Positions 1 to 7,545 of a stretch of DNA of 42,506 nucleotides are shown here, one piece after another. A program made the translations under genes and the position numbers. The DNA lies in NCBI GenBank assembly GCA_001800245.1, contig MGVA01000031.1:1-42506 (forward strand), in the 5' to 3' direction. This DNA is from Elusimicrobia bacterium RIFOXYA12_FULL_51_18 (GTDB lineage Bacteria > Elusimicrobiota > Elusimicrobia > Elusimicrobiales > UBA9959). The notes under the pieces are model-generated. The model was given only the letters and a program-made list of their open reading frames with translations, did no database searches and was not told the origin of the DNA. Every line of letters begins with the position of its first letter. Position 1 is the first letter of the stretch.

Positions 1-116
1 TGCCGCTAGTAGCAGGGAGATTGGAAGGCTTTGACAATTTCACCTTAGGGCGTGCCTAGAACTGGTCTAGACAACCCCGCCTACTTTACCTATCCTCAGT
101 ACATAATTTAGAGAAT

Positions 117-1199
117 TTAAGTCGATTTTTTTTCTCCAACTTTAGGAGTTGAAGGTAGAGTCCGTCTAAGAGCACGCAACTGGACCATCTGCTGATCACC
201 AAAAGGCGTTAAAGTCCAATAAATCCCTTTATCATGGATGCTGCGTTTTTTTTGACTTTCTTGGATAAGTCCTAAAGCTCGAAGTTGTATAATACATGTG
301 GTAATTTGTTCTTCATCGGCAAATTCGAAATTAGACAAAGTGAATCCTTTGAAATCTTTGTCCTTTGCCCAGGCATCTTTCCCCAATCTCTCCAATAAAG
401 TTACAAATTGCCTTCTAAGGCGCGAATCCGAAGCTTCTTGGATTAGTAATGGAGCCACACCAGCAAAAATTTCATTCCAGCTCGGTTCAAGTGTTCCGGT
501 CCAACCTACAGACTCTCGTGGTTTATTAACTGACCCTGATGACCTAAAAGAACATTTTATAGGGAATTCTTCATCTCCTTGTAAAAGGTCTTCTATACCA
601 GTTGGCGGGGCGGTTCTTTCGTGTCGAAGCTGATTTTCCAACTCCGCTATTCTATTACGGAGTGATAAGATATCCGCCAACGTAGTTTGGGATGGGACTT
701 GATTAGCCCGAATCCAACCCACAGCAGGACACCGTTTTGTTTCCGCTGTTAAGCCGATAATTAGTTTTGCTTTAAGCTGTTCGGCATTATTCCAATAGAC
801 ACAAGTATGTCTTTTTTCAATTTTTGAACGGAAAGCAAGTAGCTTTTTCCAAACTTCACCATCAGTTTCTGTTTTTTCACGAGGTAGTTTATCTGGCTTT
901 TCATGAAGAAGCGCAATAACTGGTTTTTTTGTGGAAATTGCATACTCGTATTCTTTCTCAGTATAACCAATCCCTTCCTCATCTACAGATCCATAACGCC
1001 CACCGATAATAACCACATAGTAATCTGAGGCATCAATAACATCCTTTATTAGTTGCCATGCGGTATCATCAACCGCAGGGAATAATTCCATACCCGCTGG
1101 CATATGATCAAGCTCTAAAACCGCCTTAAGCGCTGTTTGCCGCTCATCTTTTAAGTCCATGAAAGTTGAAGAAATAAAAACCTGATAACGCTTTTCCAT
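117..1199 (-). CDS. DUF4062 domain protein with C-terminal winged-helix-like region
   Basis: The N-terminal ~100 residues carry the DUF4062 signature: a YQVFISSTFMDLKDER strand-helix start, then a DASDYYVVIIGGRYGS stretch and a GYTEKEYEYA helix. From family knowledge, DUF4062 is a TIR/SEFIR-like alpha/beta domain often fused to NTPase or signalling modules and often found in defence-like genes. Here no NTPase follows. Instead there is a short coiled coil (LRNRIAELENQLRHE) and a C-terminal part that looks like a small winged helix (acidic EEQITTCIIQLRALGLI followed by WTLTPFG). I chose the ATG at 1199 because AAAGGA sits 4 bases upstream; an in-frame ATG at 1232 would add 11 residues. The DNA is visibly AT-richer than the genes from 3851 on, suggesting transfer. 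Function is unknown; a role in sensing or defence is inference only. Confidence 0.8.
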   Translation of the reverse strand: MEKRYQVFISSTFMDLKDERQTALKAVLELDHMPAGMELFPAVDDTAWQLIKDVIDASDYYVVIIGGRYGSVDEEGIGYTEKEYEYAISTKKPVIALLHEKPDKLPREKTETDGEVWKKLLAFRSKIEKRHTCVYWNNAEQLKAKLIIGLTAETKRCPAVGWIRANQVPSQTTLADILSLRNRIAELENQLRHERTAPPTGIEDLLQGDEEFPIKCSFRSSGSVNKPRESVGWTGTLEPSWNEIFAGVAPLLIQEASDSRLRRQFVTLLERLGKDAWAKDKDFKGFTLSNFEFADEEQITTCIIQLRALGLIQESQKKRSIHDKGIYWTLTPFGDQQMVQLRALRRTLPSTPKVGEKKST

Positions 1200-1359
1200 G
1201 ATTTCCTTTATTGGAGAATAGAAATTGTGCAATACATACTAAATACCGCATGACTCAGGGCCAATTCGCCCCCACCCGAGGCTATAACCCAAAAGGCTTA
1301 TACTGCTTTCTCACACCCTCACGATATAATATTAAGAACCGTCTCCAAAGCCTTCCCAA

Positions 1360-2571
1360 TTATATCCCGTCCTGGAAATGCGGATCATACCCGCTGCCGT
1401 CTCCGCCACCATCAACGCCGGGCCCGTCCTGGTATCCACCCGGGTCGGAAGAGTCGTTATCATCCGACTGAGAATTCGGCGCAGATATATTATTGGCCTC
1501 TTTCCAATGCAGGTAATCCGCAGTCCTGAGGCCTAATGACTTACTGAGTTTCTCATATTTACCGTATTCCTGAAGACCGGCATAATCATACGAAGCCGGT
1601 TTCACAGGATTTTCAAGACGGTCATCAAAATTATAAGTAAGTTCAACAACTCCGGCAAGCGACATGCTTCCTTTTCTTTGCTGGCCAGTAACTTTATTTA
1701 TATAGTCGTCAAAACCTAACCCACTTAAACCTTTGATAAAAGGGAAGTCGTTTGCCATAGGTCTTTTTCCTCCGTTCACATAGTCCCTAATCGCCAAATG
1801 CAGACGGATCAATTGTATATCTTTATTCTCAACTTTAGGATTCGGGGCTATATGAACATTAGCAAGCTGATGATAGATATAAACCCCAGTAGAACAACCG
1901 TTCAACTCAAGGTACAACTCGCCCGAAGTGCCTTTTTTAGGTTCCCCTATGTTTTTAAAGTCGGCCAAATGGGATAGCTCATGGGCAAGCGTAACAGCCA
2001 GGAACGTCGGGTTGGCATCAAGAAATAAATCAATGTAGGCCCTATTCATGTTATTTAAATACACCACTTTTTTTCCACTGCACTCACTCGGTGGACAAGC
2101 CTCGGCATAGTTAGGCTCCGAGTTTATTAAAGATAGATTCTTCCAGCGTATTTCAACACCCTCTTTTTTTAAGAAATCCACAAGAGGCTTGCCGGTACTA
2201 GTCGCACTTAGTGTTTCCACTCCCCTATTTATTATTTTTTGTTCTTCCAGCCCCAAGGGAAGACTCTCTAACTTTGATTTTTCATAAATAGCGACGTTAT
2301 CATCGGAAAATGAAATCTCCGGAACGGGAATAGGGAATGCACTATACCGAAGGCTATTGCGCATAACATTTCCTCCAGTATCACCGTTATGGCTAAAAGG
2401 CGTGGCGTGAAGCCGAACAACAGCACCGGGGGAAGCGCCATCAAAAACCATGGATGGGTCCGTACCAGCGGCAGCCGACAAAGATTCAAAAGCCGGGCCG
2501 GCCATAGCCACCGAAACCGCTATGCAACACAAAAAGGTTGTCCCACCCATAACAAATATAACTTTTCTCAT
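1360..2571 (-). CDS. Secreted protein with HExxH metallopeptidase-like motif
   Basis: This is a 403-residue protein with a signal peptide (about residues 1-24, ending AMAGPA). The key motif is AHELSHLADF, giving HELSH at residues 197-201, the zinc-binding HExxH of gluzincin-type metallopeptidases. Glu218 or Glu222, in a GELYLELN segment, could be the third ligand. Two cysteines just before (ACPPSEC) could form a disulfide. The last 35 residues are low complexity, rich in Asp, Gly and Ser. I do not recognise the family beyond the motif. It lies 10 bases downstream of the 2582-3316 gene with GGAGGG just before the ATG, so the two are probably co-transcribed. AT-rich like its neighbours. Peptidase activity is inferred from the motif alone. 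Confidence 0.75.
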   Translation of the reverse strand: MRKVIFVMGGTTFLCCIAVSVAMAGPAFESLSAAAGTDPSMVFDGASPGAVVRLHATPFSHNGDTGGNVMRNSLRYSAFPIPVPEISFSDDNVAIYEKSKLESLPLGLEEQKIINRGVETLSATSTGKPLVDFLKKEGVEIRWKNLSLINSEPNYAEACPPSECSGKKVVYLNNMNRAYIDLFLDANPTFLAVTLAHELSHLADFKNIGEPKKGTSGELYLELNGCSTGVYIYHQLANVHIAPNPKVENKDIQLIRLHLAIRDYVNGGKRPMANDFPFIKGLSGLGFDDYINKVTGQQRKGSMSLAGVVELTYNFDDRLENPVKPASYDYAGLQEYGKYEKLSKSLGLRTADYLHWKEANNISAPNSQSDDNDSSDPGGYQDGPGVDGGGDGSGYDPHFQDGI

Positions 2572-2581
2572 ATCCCTCCAA

Positions 2582-3316
2582 TTACTTTTTAAACTCGAAC
2601 GTTTCCAAAACTCTATTCAAAACACAAGCGCTTTTTGCATCCCGCGCTGCATCCGGATATACTCCTCCTCTATAATGAGAAGGCATCCCCAGTTCCCTAT
2701 AGGTAGCCTCTGTTGCGTTGTAACGCACCATATTTCTTACTTTGAAAATATATCCGTTGGGAGCAATGCCGATTATAAATTTGCGGTGCGGTCTGTGTTC
2801 AGTTTTACTCCATAGCGACAGCAAAATCGCAGATCCACCGTTCCTGAAATTAATTTTTTCCAGATACTTATTGTAAACCTTATTCGAGTCAAGATATTCT
2901 TTATCCGACTCACACAAGACCCATTGCATAAATTCCGCCGAGAACGCGGGCAAATCAGTTCCGCTATACGAAAGATGGGCAGCTAATTCGGATTTTATCG
3001 AACCCGCCTCATTCAGATGCCATATAATATCCAAAAACTGATCGCCAGAAAACACTAAACCACCATTGGAATCAATAACTTCTTTTAAGGGATTTTCAGG
3101 AGTAAAGCTGGGATACGAAAAAGAGAAGAACTTGCCCTCGTATCCATGCTCTTCTTTAGGGCAAGCCGCAAAATAGTATTTCCAATTATAGTCCAGCCGG
3201 GCGCGGCCTTTATAATCCACACCTAAGTCCAGGTTATAAATATAAAGAGCCAACGACCCCATAACAACAAAGGAAAGGGCGGCAAAAGTTCCAAGCGCAA
3301 TTATCGTTTTTTTCAT
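2582..3316 (-). CDS. Hypothetical membrane-anchored or exported protein
   Basis: This 244-residue protein begins with a single hydrophobic segment (about residues 4-27) that could be a signal peptide or a membrane anchor; the rest is a soluble domain with scattered Trp, Tyr and two or three Cys. I recognise no family. The start is supported by GGGGAG four bases before the ATG. It is the first gene of an apparent two-gene unit with the HExxH protein. A strong terminator-like hairpin lies only 17 bases upstream of its ATG, leaving little room for a promoter between the two, so expression may depend on read-through. That makes attenuation possible (inference). Confidence 0.65.
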   Translation of the reverse strand: MKKTIIALGTFAALSFVVMGSLALYIYNLDLGVDYKGRARLDYNWKYYFAACPKEEHGYEGKFFSFSYPSFTPENPLKEVIDSNGGLVFSGDQFLDIIWHLNEAGSIKSELAAHLSYSGTDLPAFSAEFMQWVLCESDKEYLDSNKVYNKYLEKINFRNGGSAILLSLWSKTEHRPHRKFIIGIAPNGYIFKVRNMVRYNATEATYRELGMPSHYRGGVYPDAARDAKSACVLNRVLETFEFKK

Positions 3317-3332
3317 GAATCTCCCCTAAAAC

Positions 3333-3368
3333 AAAAAAAAGGAAAACGATTTTTTGATTTCGTTTTCC
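3333..3368 (-). terminator. Terminator-like hairpin upstream of the 3316 start
   Basis: Nine perfect base pairs (GGAAAACGA at 3341-3349 against TCGTTTTCC at 3360-3368) enclose a 10-base loop. Read on the minus strand, the hairpin is followed at once by eight T residues (3340 down to 3333), the form of an intrinsic terminator. It could end a transcript coming from the dapA side, or act as an attenuator for the gene starting at 3316. Confidence 0.7.
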
Positions 3369-3730
3369 CTGGATGCACCGGATTACGGTCCGATCGTGGA
3401 TACTCTGGCGCCAATCCGCCAAATTACAAGGTAATACCTTATAGTTTAGCTGAGATCGCTTCCGCGTGGAAGTGTCCTAAGGGTATATGCGTGTAGGTCT
3501 TAAGACCCGATTTAAGATGAGTTTAAATGAACTTTGGGCGCGTTTTTTAATATGCCGGATAATCCCTTTGGATATTATGCGGCAAACCCTGTTTGAGCGC
3601 AACTTTTTATAGATGAACAACGGGGTGGGCAATTACGCCGTACCATTACTGGGCGGGGTTAAGATATTCTATTTTAAGAAAGACGTGCATAAACGATAAG
3701 CCAAGCGAACATCAAGTGCGTAAGTTTTAC

Positions 3731-3811
3731 GCGGGGTGACGGGGCCAGTCTTTTTTGACCCCGCAGGTTTCCGAGGGAACGCGAAAAAGACTGGTCCCGG
3801 CAGGACCCCGC
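3731..3811. repeat. Nested, mutually exclusive inverted repeats (REP-like)
   Basis: Two arms at 3741-3755 and 3784-3798 pair over 15 bases (GGGGCCAGTCTTTTT with AAAAAGACTGGTCCC, one G-T wobble). A second stem, GCGGGGT at 3731-3737, can pair with ACCCCGC at either 3758-3764 or 3805-3811, so alternative folds compete. The block lies about 40 bases beyond the dapA stop codon. It may be a dispersed REP-type palindrome or a 3' processing structure. Confidence 0.55.
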
Positions 3812-3850
3812 TTTACTATCCTGCGGTGCTTAAGCCAAAACCGACCAGAC

Positions 3851-4735
3851 CTAGAGTTTGATCCCCGCGTTTATCAGGGCTTTTTTCAGGGGGTCGCGGT
3901 GCTTTTCGCTCAGAGGGGTCAGCGGCAGCCGCATGTCCGGGGCGCAATAGCCCAGCAAGTGCATCGCATACTTCACCGGTATCGGGTTCGTCTCCACAAA
4001 AAGAGCCTTTATAAGACAGAAAAGCCTGTGGTGCAGTTTTTTTGCATCCCCTATCCCGCCCTTCACGAACAACTCGCACATCCGGACCATCTCCTTAGGC
4101 GCCACATTGCTTACCACCGAAATAACGCCCCTCGCGCCCACAGACATCATCGGCAGCGTCAGAGAATCATCCCCGCACATCACGGCAAAATCCTTATCCG
4201 CCCCGTTCACTATCTCGCTCACCTGGTCCAGACTTCCGGAAGCTTCCTTAATACCTACAATGTTGCCGAACTTCTTCCTGAGCGCAAGCACCGTGGCCGG
4301 CAGCATATTTACGCCGGTGCGTCCGGGAATATTGTAAAGAGTAAGCGGCAGCGGGGCCGCTTTGGCCAGTTCGGAAAAGTGCGCGATCATCCCGTCCTGC
4401 GTGGGCTTATTATAATAGGGCACGATAACAAGCGCACCGTCCACCCCCAGCTTTTCCACTTTTTTCAGCATCTCCGCGGATTTTGCGGTGGAATTGGTGC
4501 CGACTCCGGGCATGACCGGCACCTTGCCGTTAGCTTCTTCCACGGCGGTCTTTATAACGTCCCCATACTCCTCAGGAGTCAGCGTTGCCGCTTCCCCAGT
4601 GGAACCACAGGGGACCAGGCCGCTCACCCCGGCTTTTATCTGTGCCCTTACCAGCTTGCGAAAAGCATCAAGATCGGGCTTGCCGTCCTTGAACGGCGTT
4701 ATCACCGCGGTAAAACAACCTTTAAGTTGCATCAT
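3851..4735 (-). CDS. dapA: 4-hydroxy-tetrahydrodipicolinate synthase
   Basis: DapA condenses pyruvate with aspartate semialdehyde, the first committed step of the diaminopimelate/lysine pathway, in the cytoplasm. The 294-residue length is typical. Visible signature elements are GSTGE (residues 44-48), the catalytic Tyr in YNIPGRT (Tyr134) and the Schiff-base lysine in GIKEASG (Lys163). The start has AGGAGG upstream; ATG occurs twice in a row, and the second gives slightly better spacing, so the protein may start one residue later. It follows dapF by 21 bases in the same direction, so the two lysine-pathway genes very probably form one transcript. Confidence 0.96.
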   Translation of the reverse strand: MMQLKGCFTAVITPFKDGKPDLDAFRKLVRAQIKAGVSGLVPCGSTGEAATLTPEEYGDVIKTAVEEANGKVPVMPGVGTNSTAKSAEMLKKVEKLGVDGALVIVPYYNKPTQDGMIAHFSELAKAAPLPLTLYNIPGRTGVNMLPATVLALRKKFGNIVGIKEASGSLDQVSEIVNGADKDFAVMCGDDSLTLPMMSVGARGVISVVSNVAPKEMVRMCELFVKGGIGDAKKLHHRLFCLIKALFVETNPIPVKYAMHLLGYCAPDMRLPLTPLSEKHRDPLKKALINAGIKL

Positions 4736-4756
4736 AAAACCTCCTGGAAAAACCTT

Positions 4757-5563
4757 TTAAATATCTATTTGTCCGTCAAAAACTATCTTGGCCGGACCTT
4801 CGATGTATATCTCATCGGCGGAGCAGCGCGGGCCGGCTTTGAACCATACCTTGAACTTTTCGCCGCTCTTTGCCGTGACCAGGATCGGGCAAGCGAGATC
4901 CTTCTTAAGCCCCAGCGCCACGGCGCCGGCTGTTATTCCGGTGCCACAGGCAAGGGTTTCGGCTTCCACGCCCCTTTCATAGGTCCTGATCCGGATACGG
5001 CCTCCTTTAAGCGCCACAAAATCCACATTAGCGCCGGCCGGTCCGAACGCCTTATGAAAACGCAGCCGGCGGCCAAGCGCATCAACGTTGAGCGCGTCTA
5101 TATTACCGAGCGGAACCACGGCATGCGGCACGCCGGTATTCAGGAAATGCACAATTTTCACCGGGGCCGGATATTTCCCTTTATGATCAAGGGTAACAAC
5201 CGGCACATCCGGCATGCGCATTTTTATCTTTTCACGCCCCATTACCCGCACCGGCAGAACGCCGCTGATAGTCGCCAACTTAAAATTCTCGTCTTTTACC
5301 AGCCCGGTCTCATACGCCCACCAGGCGGCGCAACGCGAGCCGTTGCCGCAGAAAGTCTCGGAACCGTCGGAATTAAAATAGCGCATGGACACTTTTTCCG
5401 CGCCGCATTTATTTACGTACAAAAGCCCGTCCGAGCCGATACCGGCTTTCCGGTCGCAAAGTTTCACCGCCAGGCTCTTCAATGCGACGGAGGTAAAAGC
5501 ACGGCCGGAAAGCAGCACGAAATCATTTCCCGCTCCGGACATTTTGTAAAATTTCAATCTCAT
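4757..5563 (-). CDS. dapF: Diaminopimelate epimerase
   Basis: DapF interconverts LL- and meso-diaminopimelate, supplying both lysine and peptidoglycan synthesis. The 268-residue protein has the family start KMSGAGNDFV, and both active-site cysteines: Cys72 in FCGNGSRC and Cys206 in LACGTG. AAGAAGGG lies five bases before the ATG. It is upstream of dapA in a likely operon; a 57-base gap separates it from the stop of the TPR gene, so read-through from that gene is also possible. Confidence 0.96.
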   Translation of the reverse strand: MRLKFYKMSGAGNDFVLLSGRAFTSVALKSLAVKLCDRKAGIGSDGLLYVNKCGAEKVSMRYFNSDGSETFCGNGSRCAAWWAYETGLVKDENFKLATISGVLPVRVMGREKIKMRMPDVPVVTLDHKGKYPAPVKIVHFLNTGVPHAVVPLGNIDALNVDALGRRLRFHKAFGPAGANVDFVALKGGRIRIRTYERGVEAETLACGTGITAGAVALGLKKDLACPILVTAKSGEKFKVWFKAGPRCSADEIYIEGPAKIVFDGQIDI

Positions 5564-5620
5564 TAGTACCCTTCTTCATTATTACCGATTATTAAAAATC
5601 CAACCACCGACAACTATCCC

Positions 5621-6577
5621 CTACTTTCCCATTTCTCCCTTTGCCAGGGCGGCGGCGAAAGCGGAGATGAAAGATTGGCCGCTGCCGGCCGCCTCCTTAA
5701 AATACTCCAACGCGCGGGCACGCTCCCCTTTCTTATACAGGGCCATTCCCCGGATCACTAGGGAGAGAGCGCCATGCTCCGTTCCCGCGGCCGGAAGGGC
5801 GGACAGCGCCGCTTCGTAGTTCCCGCCCAGAAATTCCAGCAGCGCAAGTTCGAGGACGAGCTCAGTGCCGGAAGATTTTAATTTTACGGCCGCGCGCATA
5901 TGCGCGGCGGCTTGTTTATAGTCACCGCGGCCGGCAGCGACCCTGGCCATAACCTCGTAGAGCGCGGCATCTCCGGGCGCCAGTTTCAAGGCATAATCCG
6001 CTATCAGGGCCGCTTCTTCCCAATCCCTTTTCCTGAGCATCTGGGCGGCGTATTCTTTCAGCAGACTCAGGTCGCCGAAGTCGCCCAGAATGGCGGCTCT
6101 GGAATAATAAGGCTTGGCTTTTGAGAGGAACCCCAAAGAAGCGTAGCAGCGCGCCAGACCGGAGTTCGCCTCCACATCATCGGAACGGCCCTTCAGCACC
6201 TTTTCAAACAACGGGACGGCGGTAGCGTAAAATCCGGTCTTTAAATAGATAGATGCCAGGCGCGCGGCAAAAAAATCGTTTTCCGGATAAAGACCGTAGG
6301 CCAGCTTATAAACTGTTATGGCTTTGTCGGGCAGCCCCTGGGATTCATAACAACGGCCGATGTAGGAATAAGCCTTCTCCCTTATAGCGGAGGAGGGTTT
6401 TTCCCTGAACAAGGTCTGGGAGATCTCTGCTACGGATCGGCAGTCTCCATTCTCAAAATTGGCGGCCATACCGGCCAGCATATCCTCGGCCTTTTTGTCG
6501 GAAATGCCTCCAAACAGGAAAGCGGCCGCGTTCACCGGAACCAGCAGCGCCGCGGTAAGCATCACTACGCGTTTCAC
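5621..6577 (-). CDS. Exported tetratricopeptide-repeat protein
   Basis: This 318-residue protein has an N-terminal signal peptide (KRVVMLTAALLVPVNAAA) followed by a chain of TPR-like helical pairs: segments such as AYSYIGRCYESQGLPDKAITVYKL, shortened here, repeat with the typical Gly, Tyr, Ala and Ala spacing through to about residue 305. TPR domains bind partner proteins and have no catalytic role. Its ATG overlaps the TGA of the patatin-like gene by four bases (ATGA), so the two are translationally coupled and probably act together in the periplasm. The precise role is unknown. Confidence 0.85.
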   Translation of the reverse strand: MKRVVMLTAALLVPVNAAAFLFGGISDKKAEDMLAGMAANFENGDCRSVAEISQTLFREKPSSAIREKAYSYIGRCYESQGLPDKAITVYKLAYGLYPENDFFAARLASIYLKTGFYATAVPLFEKVLKGRSDDVEANSGLARCYASLGFLSKAKPYYSRAAILGDFGDLSLLKEYAAQMLRKRDWEEAALIADYALKLAPGDAALYEVMARVAAGRGDYKQAAAHMRAAVKLKSSGTELVLELALLEFLGGNYEAALSALPAAGTEHGALSLVIRGMALYKKGERARALEYFKEAAGSGQSFISAFAAALAKGEMGK

Positions 6578-7524
6578 AGCCCCTCCAGCAGACGCGGCGC
6601 CGAAAATATGAGGTAAGCTTCACGCGCGCCGTCTATGCGCTTTGCCGCCTCAATAAGTCCGGCCTCGCCCGCTTCCATACACTGGTCGAAGTCGGCCATC
6701 TTTACCTCTCCGACATCCGGCTTTACCACGAAATCGGCTTCTTTCTCCTCATTGCTGGCAAGCATGGAACCCCGGATATCTATAACCTGCAGCAGAGACA
6801 TGAGGACGTTCCCCGGCAATTCCTTGGCGGCTCCGGCGGTGATACTGGCCAAGACCCAGTCCGCGCCCAGAAGACGCACCGCGTCCACGGGAATGAAATC
6901 CACCACTCCCCCATCCACCAGATAGCGATGCCGGTATTCCACCGGCGCGAATATGCCGGGAAGATTAACGCTGGCTCTGATCGCGATGCCAAGCGGCCCT
7001 TCGTCGAAAATGATCTTTTCGCCGGTCCTGAAATCCATGGCGACGCAGGAGAAAGGCTTTTTAAGCTGTTCAAAAGTCAATAAGCCGAGATTTTTCTCTA
7101 TAAACTGGTTTATATAGGTGGGCGTTATGAGCTTGTTCGTTATCAGCAGGCTCAGAACTTTTATGCCTTTGAAATCCCTGGAGACTTTCAGGGTCGAGGC
7201 GGCGTTGGCGAATTTCCAGATATCCGGCACGCTCATTCCGGAGGAATAAAGTCCGCCGATGACCGATCCCATGGAGGTGCCGGAAACATAGTCAACGGGA
7301 AACCCGGCATAATCCAGCGCCTCCAGGACTCCGGTATGCGCAAAGCCCCTGGCCCCGCCGCCGGAAAGCGCCAATCCCACTCCGGGCCGGGCCGGCTGCT
7401 TCATCTGGACAAGCTTATCCCACATCAATTCGCGCAGGATCTCGTCATCTTTTGTAAACTCCCGGGCGCCGGCCGGGGACAGCGGAGCCAGGAAAATTAT
7501 AAGTATTAAAAAAAACCTCGGCAT
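6574..7524 (-). CDS. Patatin-like phospholipase, exported
   Basis: Patatin-family lipid acyl hydrolases use a Ser-Asp dyad. All elements are visible in this 316-residue protein: the oxyanion glycine loop GGGARG (residues 55-60), the nucleophile elbow GTSMG (Ser84), and the dyad aspartate in DGGVVDF (Asp204). A signal peptide (residues 1-20, ending SPAGA) sends it across the inner membrane; it lacks the long C-terminal barrel of the PlpD type, so it is probably periplasmic. It sits between a coupled TPR gene and a TolC-like gene 21 bases upstream. The likely substrate is membrane phospholipid, but that is not proven by the sequence. Confidence 0.92.
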   Translation of the reverse strand: MPRFFLILIIFLAPLSPAGAREFTKDDEILRELMWDKLVQMKQPARPGVGLALSGGGARGFAHTGVLEALDYAGFPVDYVSGTSMGSVIGGLYSSGMSVPDIWKFANAASTLKVSRDFKGIKVLSLLITNKLITPTYINQFIEKNLGLLTFEQLKKPFSCVAMDFRTGEKIIFDEGPLGIAIRASVNLPGIFAPVEYRHRYLVDGGVVDFIPVDAVRLLGADWVLASITAGAAKELPGNVLMSLLQVIDIRGSMLASNEEKEADFVVKPDVGEVKMADFDQCMEAGEAGLIEAAKRIDGAREAYLIFSAPRLLEGL

Positions 7525-7545
7525 AGATGCTGATGATCGCCCCGG

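Larger units (their letters stand above)
3317..3850. other. 534-base gene-free region rich in inverted repeats
   Basis: No convincing gene is seen. Besides the hairpin at 3333-3368, it holds small palindromes: AAGGTAATACCTT near 3428, GGTCTTAAGACC near 3497, GCGTAAGTTTTACGC near 3718, and the larger structured block at 3731-3811. An open frame at 3234-3422 on the minus strand runs through the terminator and has no ribosome site, so it is not called. The stretch may be a decayed mobile or repeat region at the border between the AT-rich island and the housekeeping genes. Confidence 0.6.

Noticed and set aside
3234-3422. Small minus-strand frame (62 codons) running into the 3316 gene
   Set aside because: It reads through a terminator hairpin and overlaps a better gene out of frame, with no ribosome site.
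3361-3480. Possible tRNA or tmRNA-like fold
   Set aside because: Short complementary pieces are present, but I found no T-arm consensus, acceptor stem or CCA end in the right place.
3755-5566. Long open frame (603 codons) on the plus strand across dapA and dapF
   Set aside because: It is antisense to two unmistakable genes with intact catalytic motifs; the translation is rich in His, Arg and Gln and matches no family, typical of a shadow frame in GC-rich DNA.
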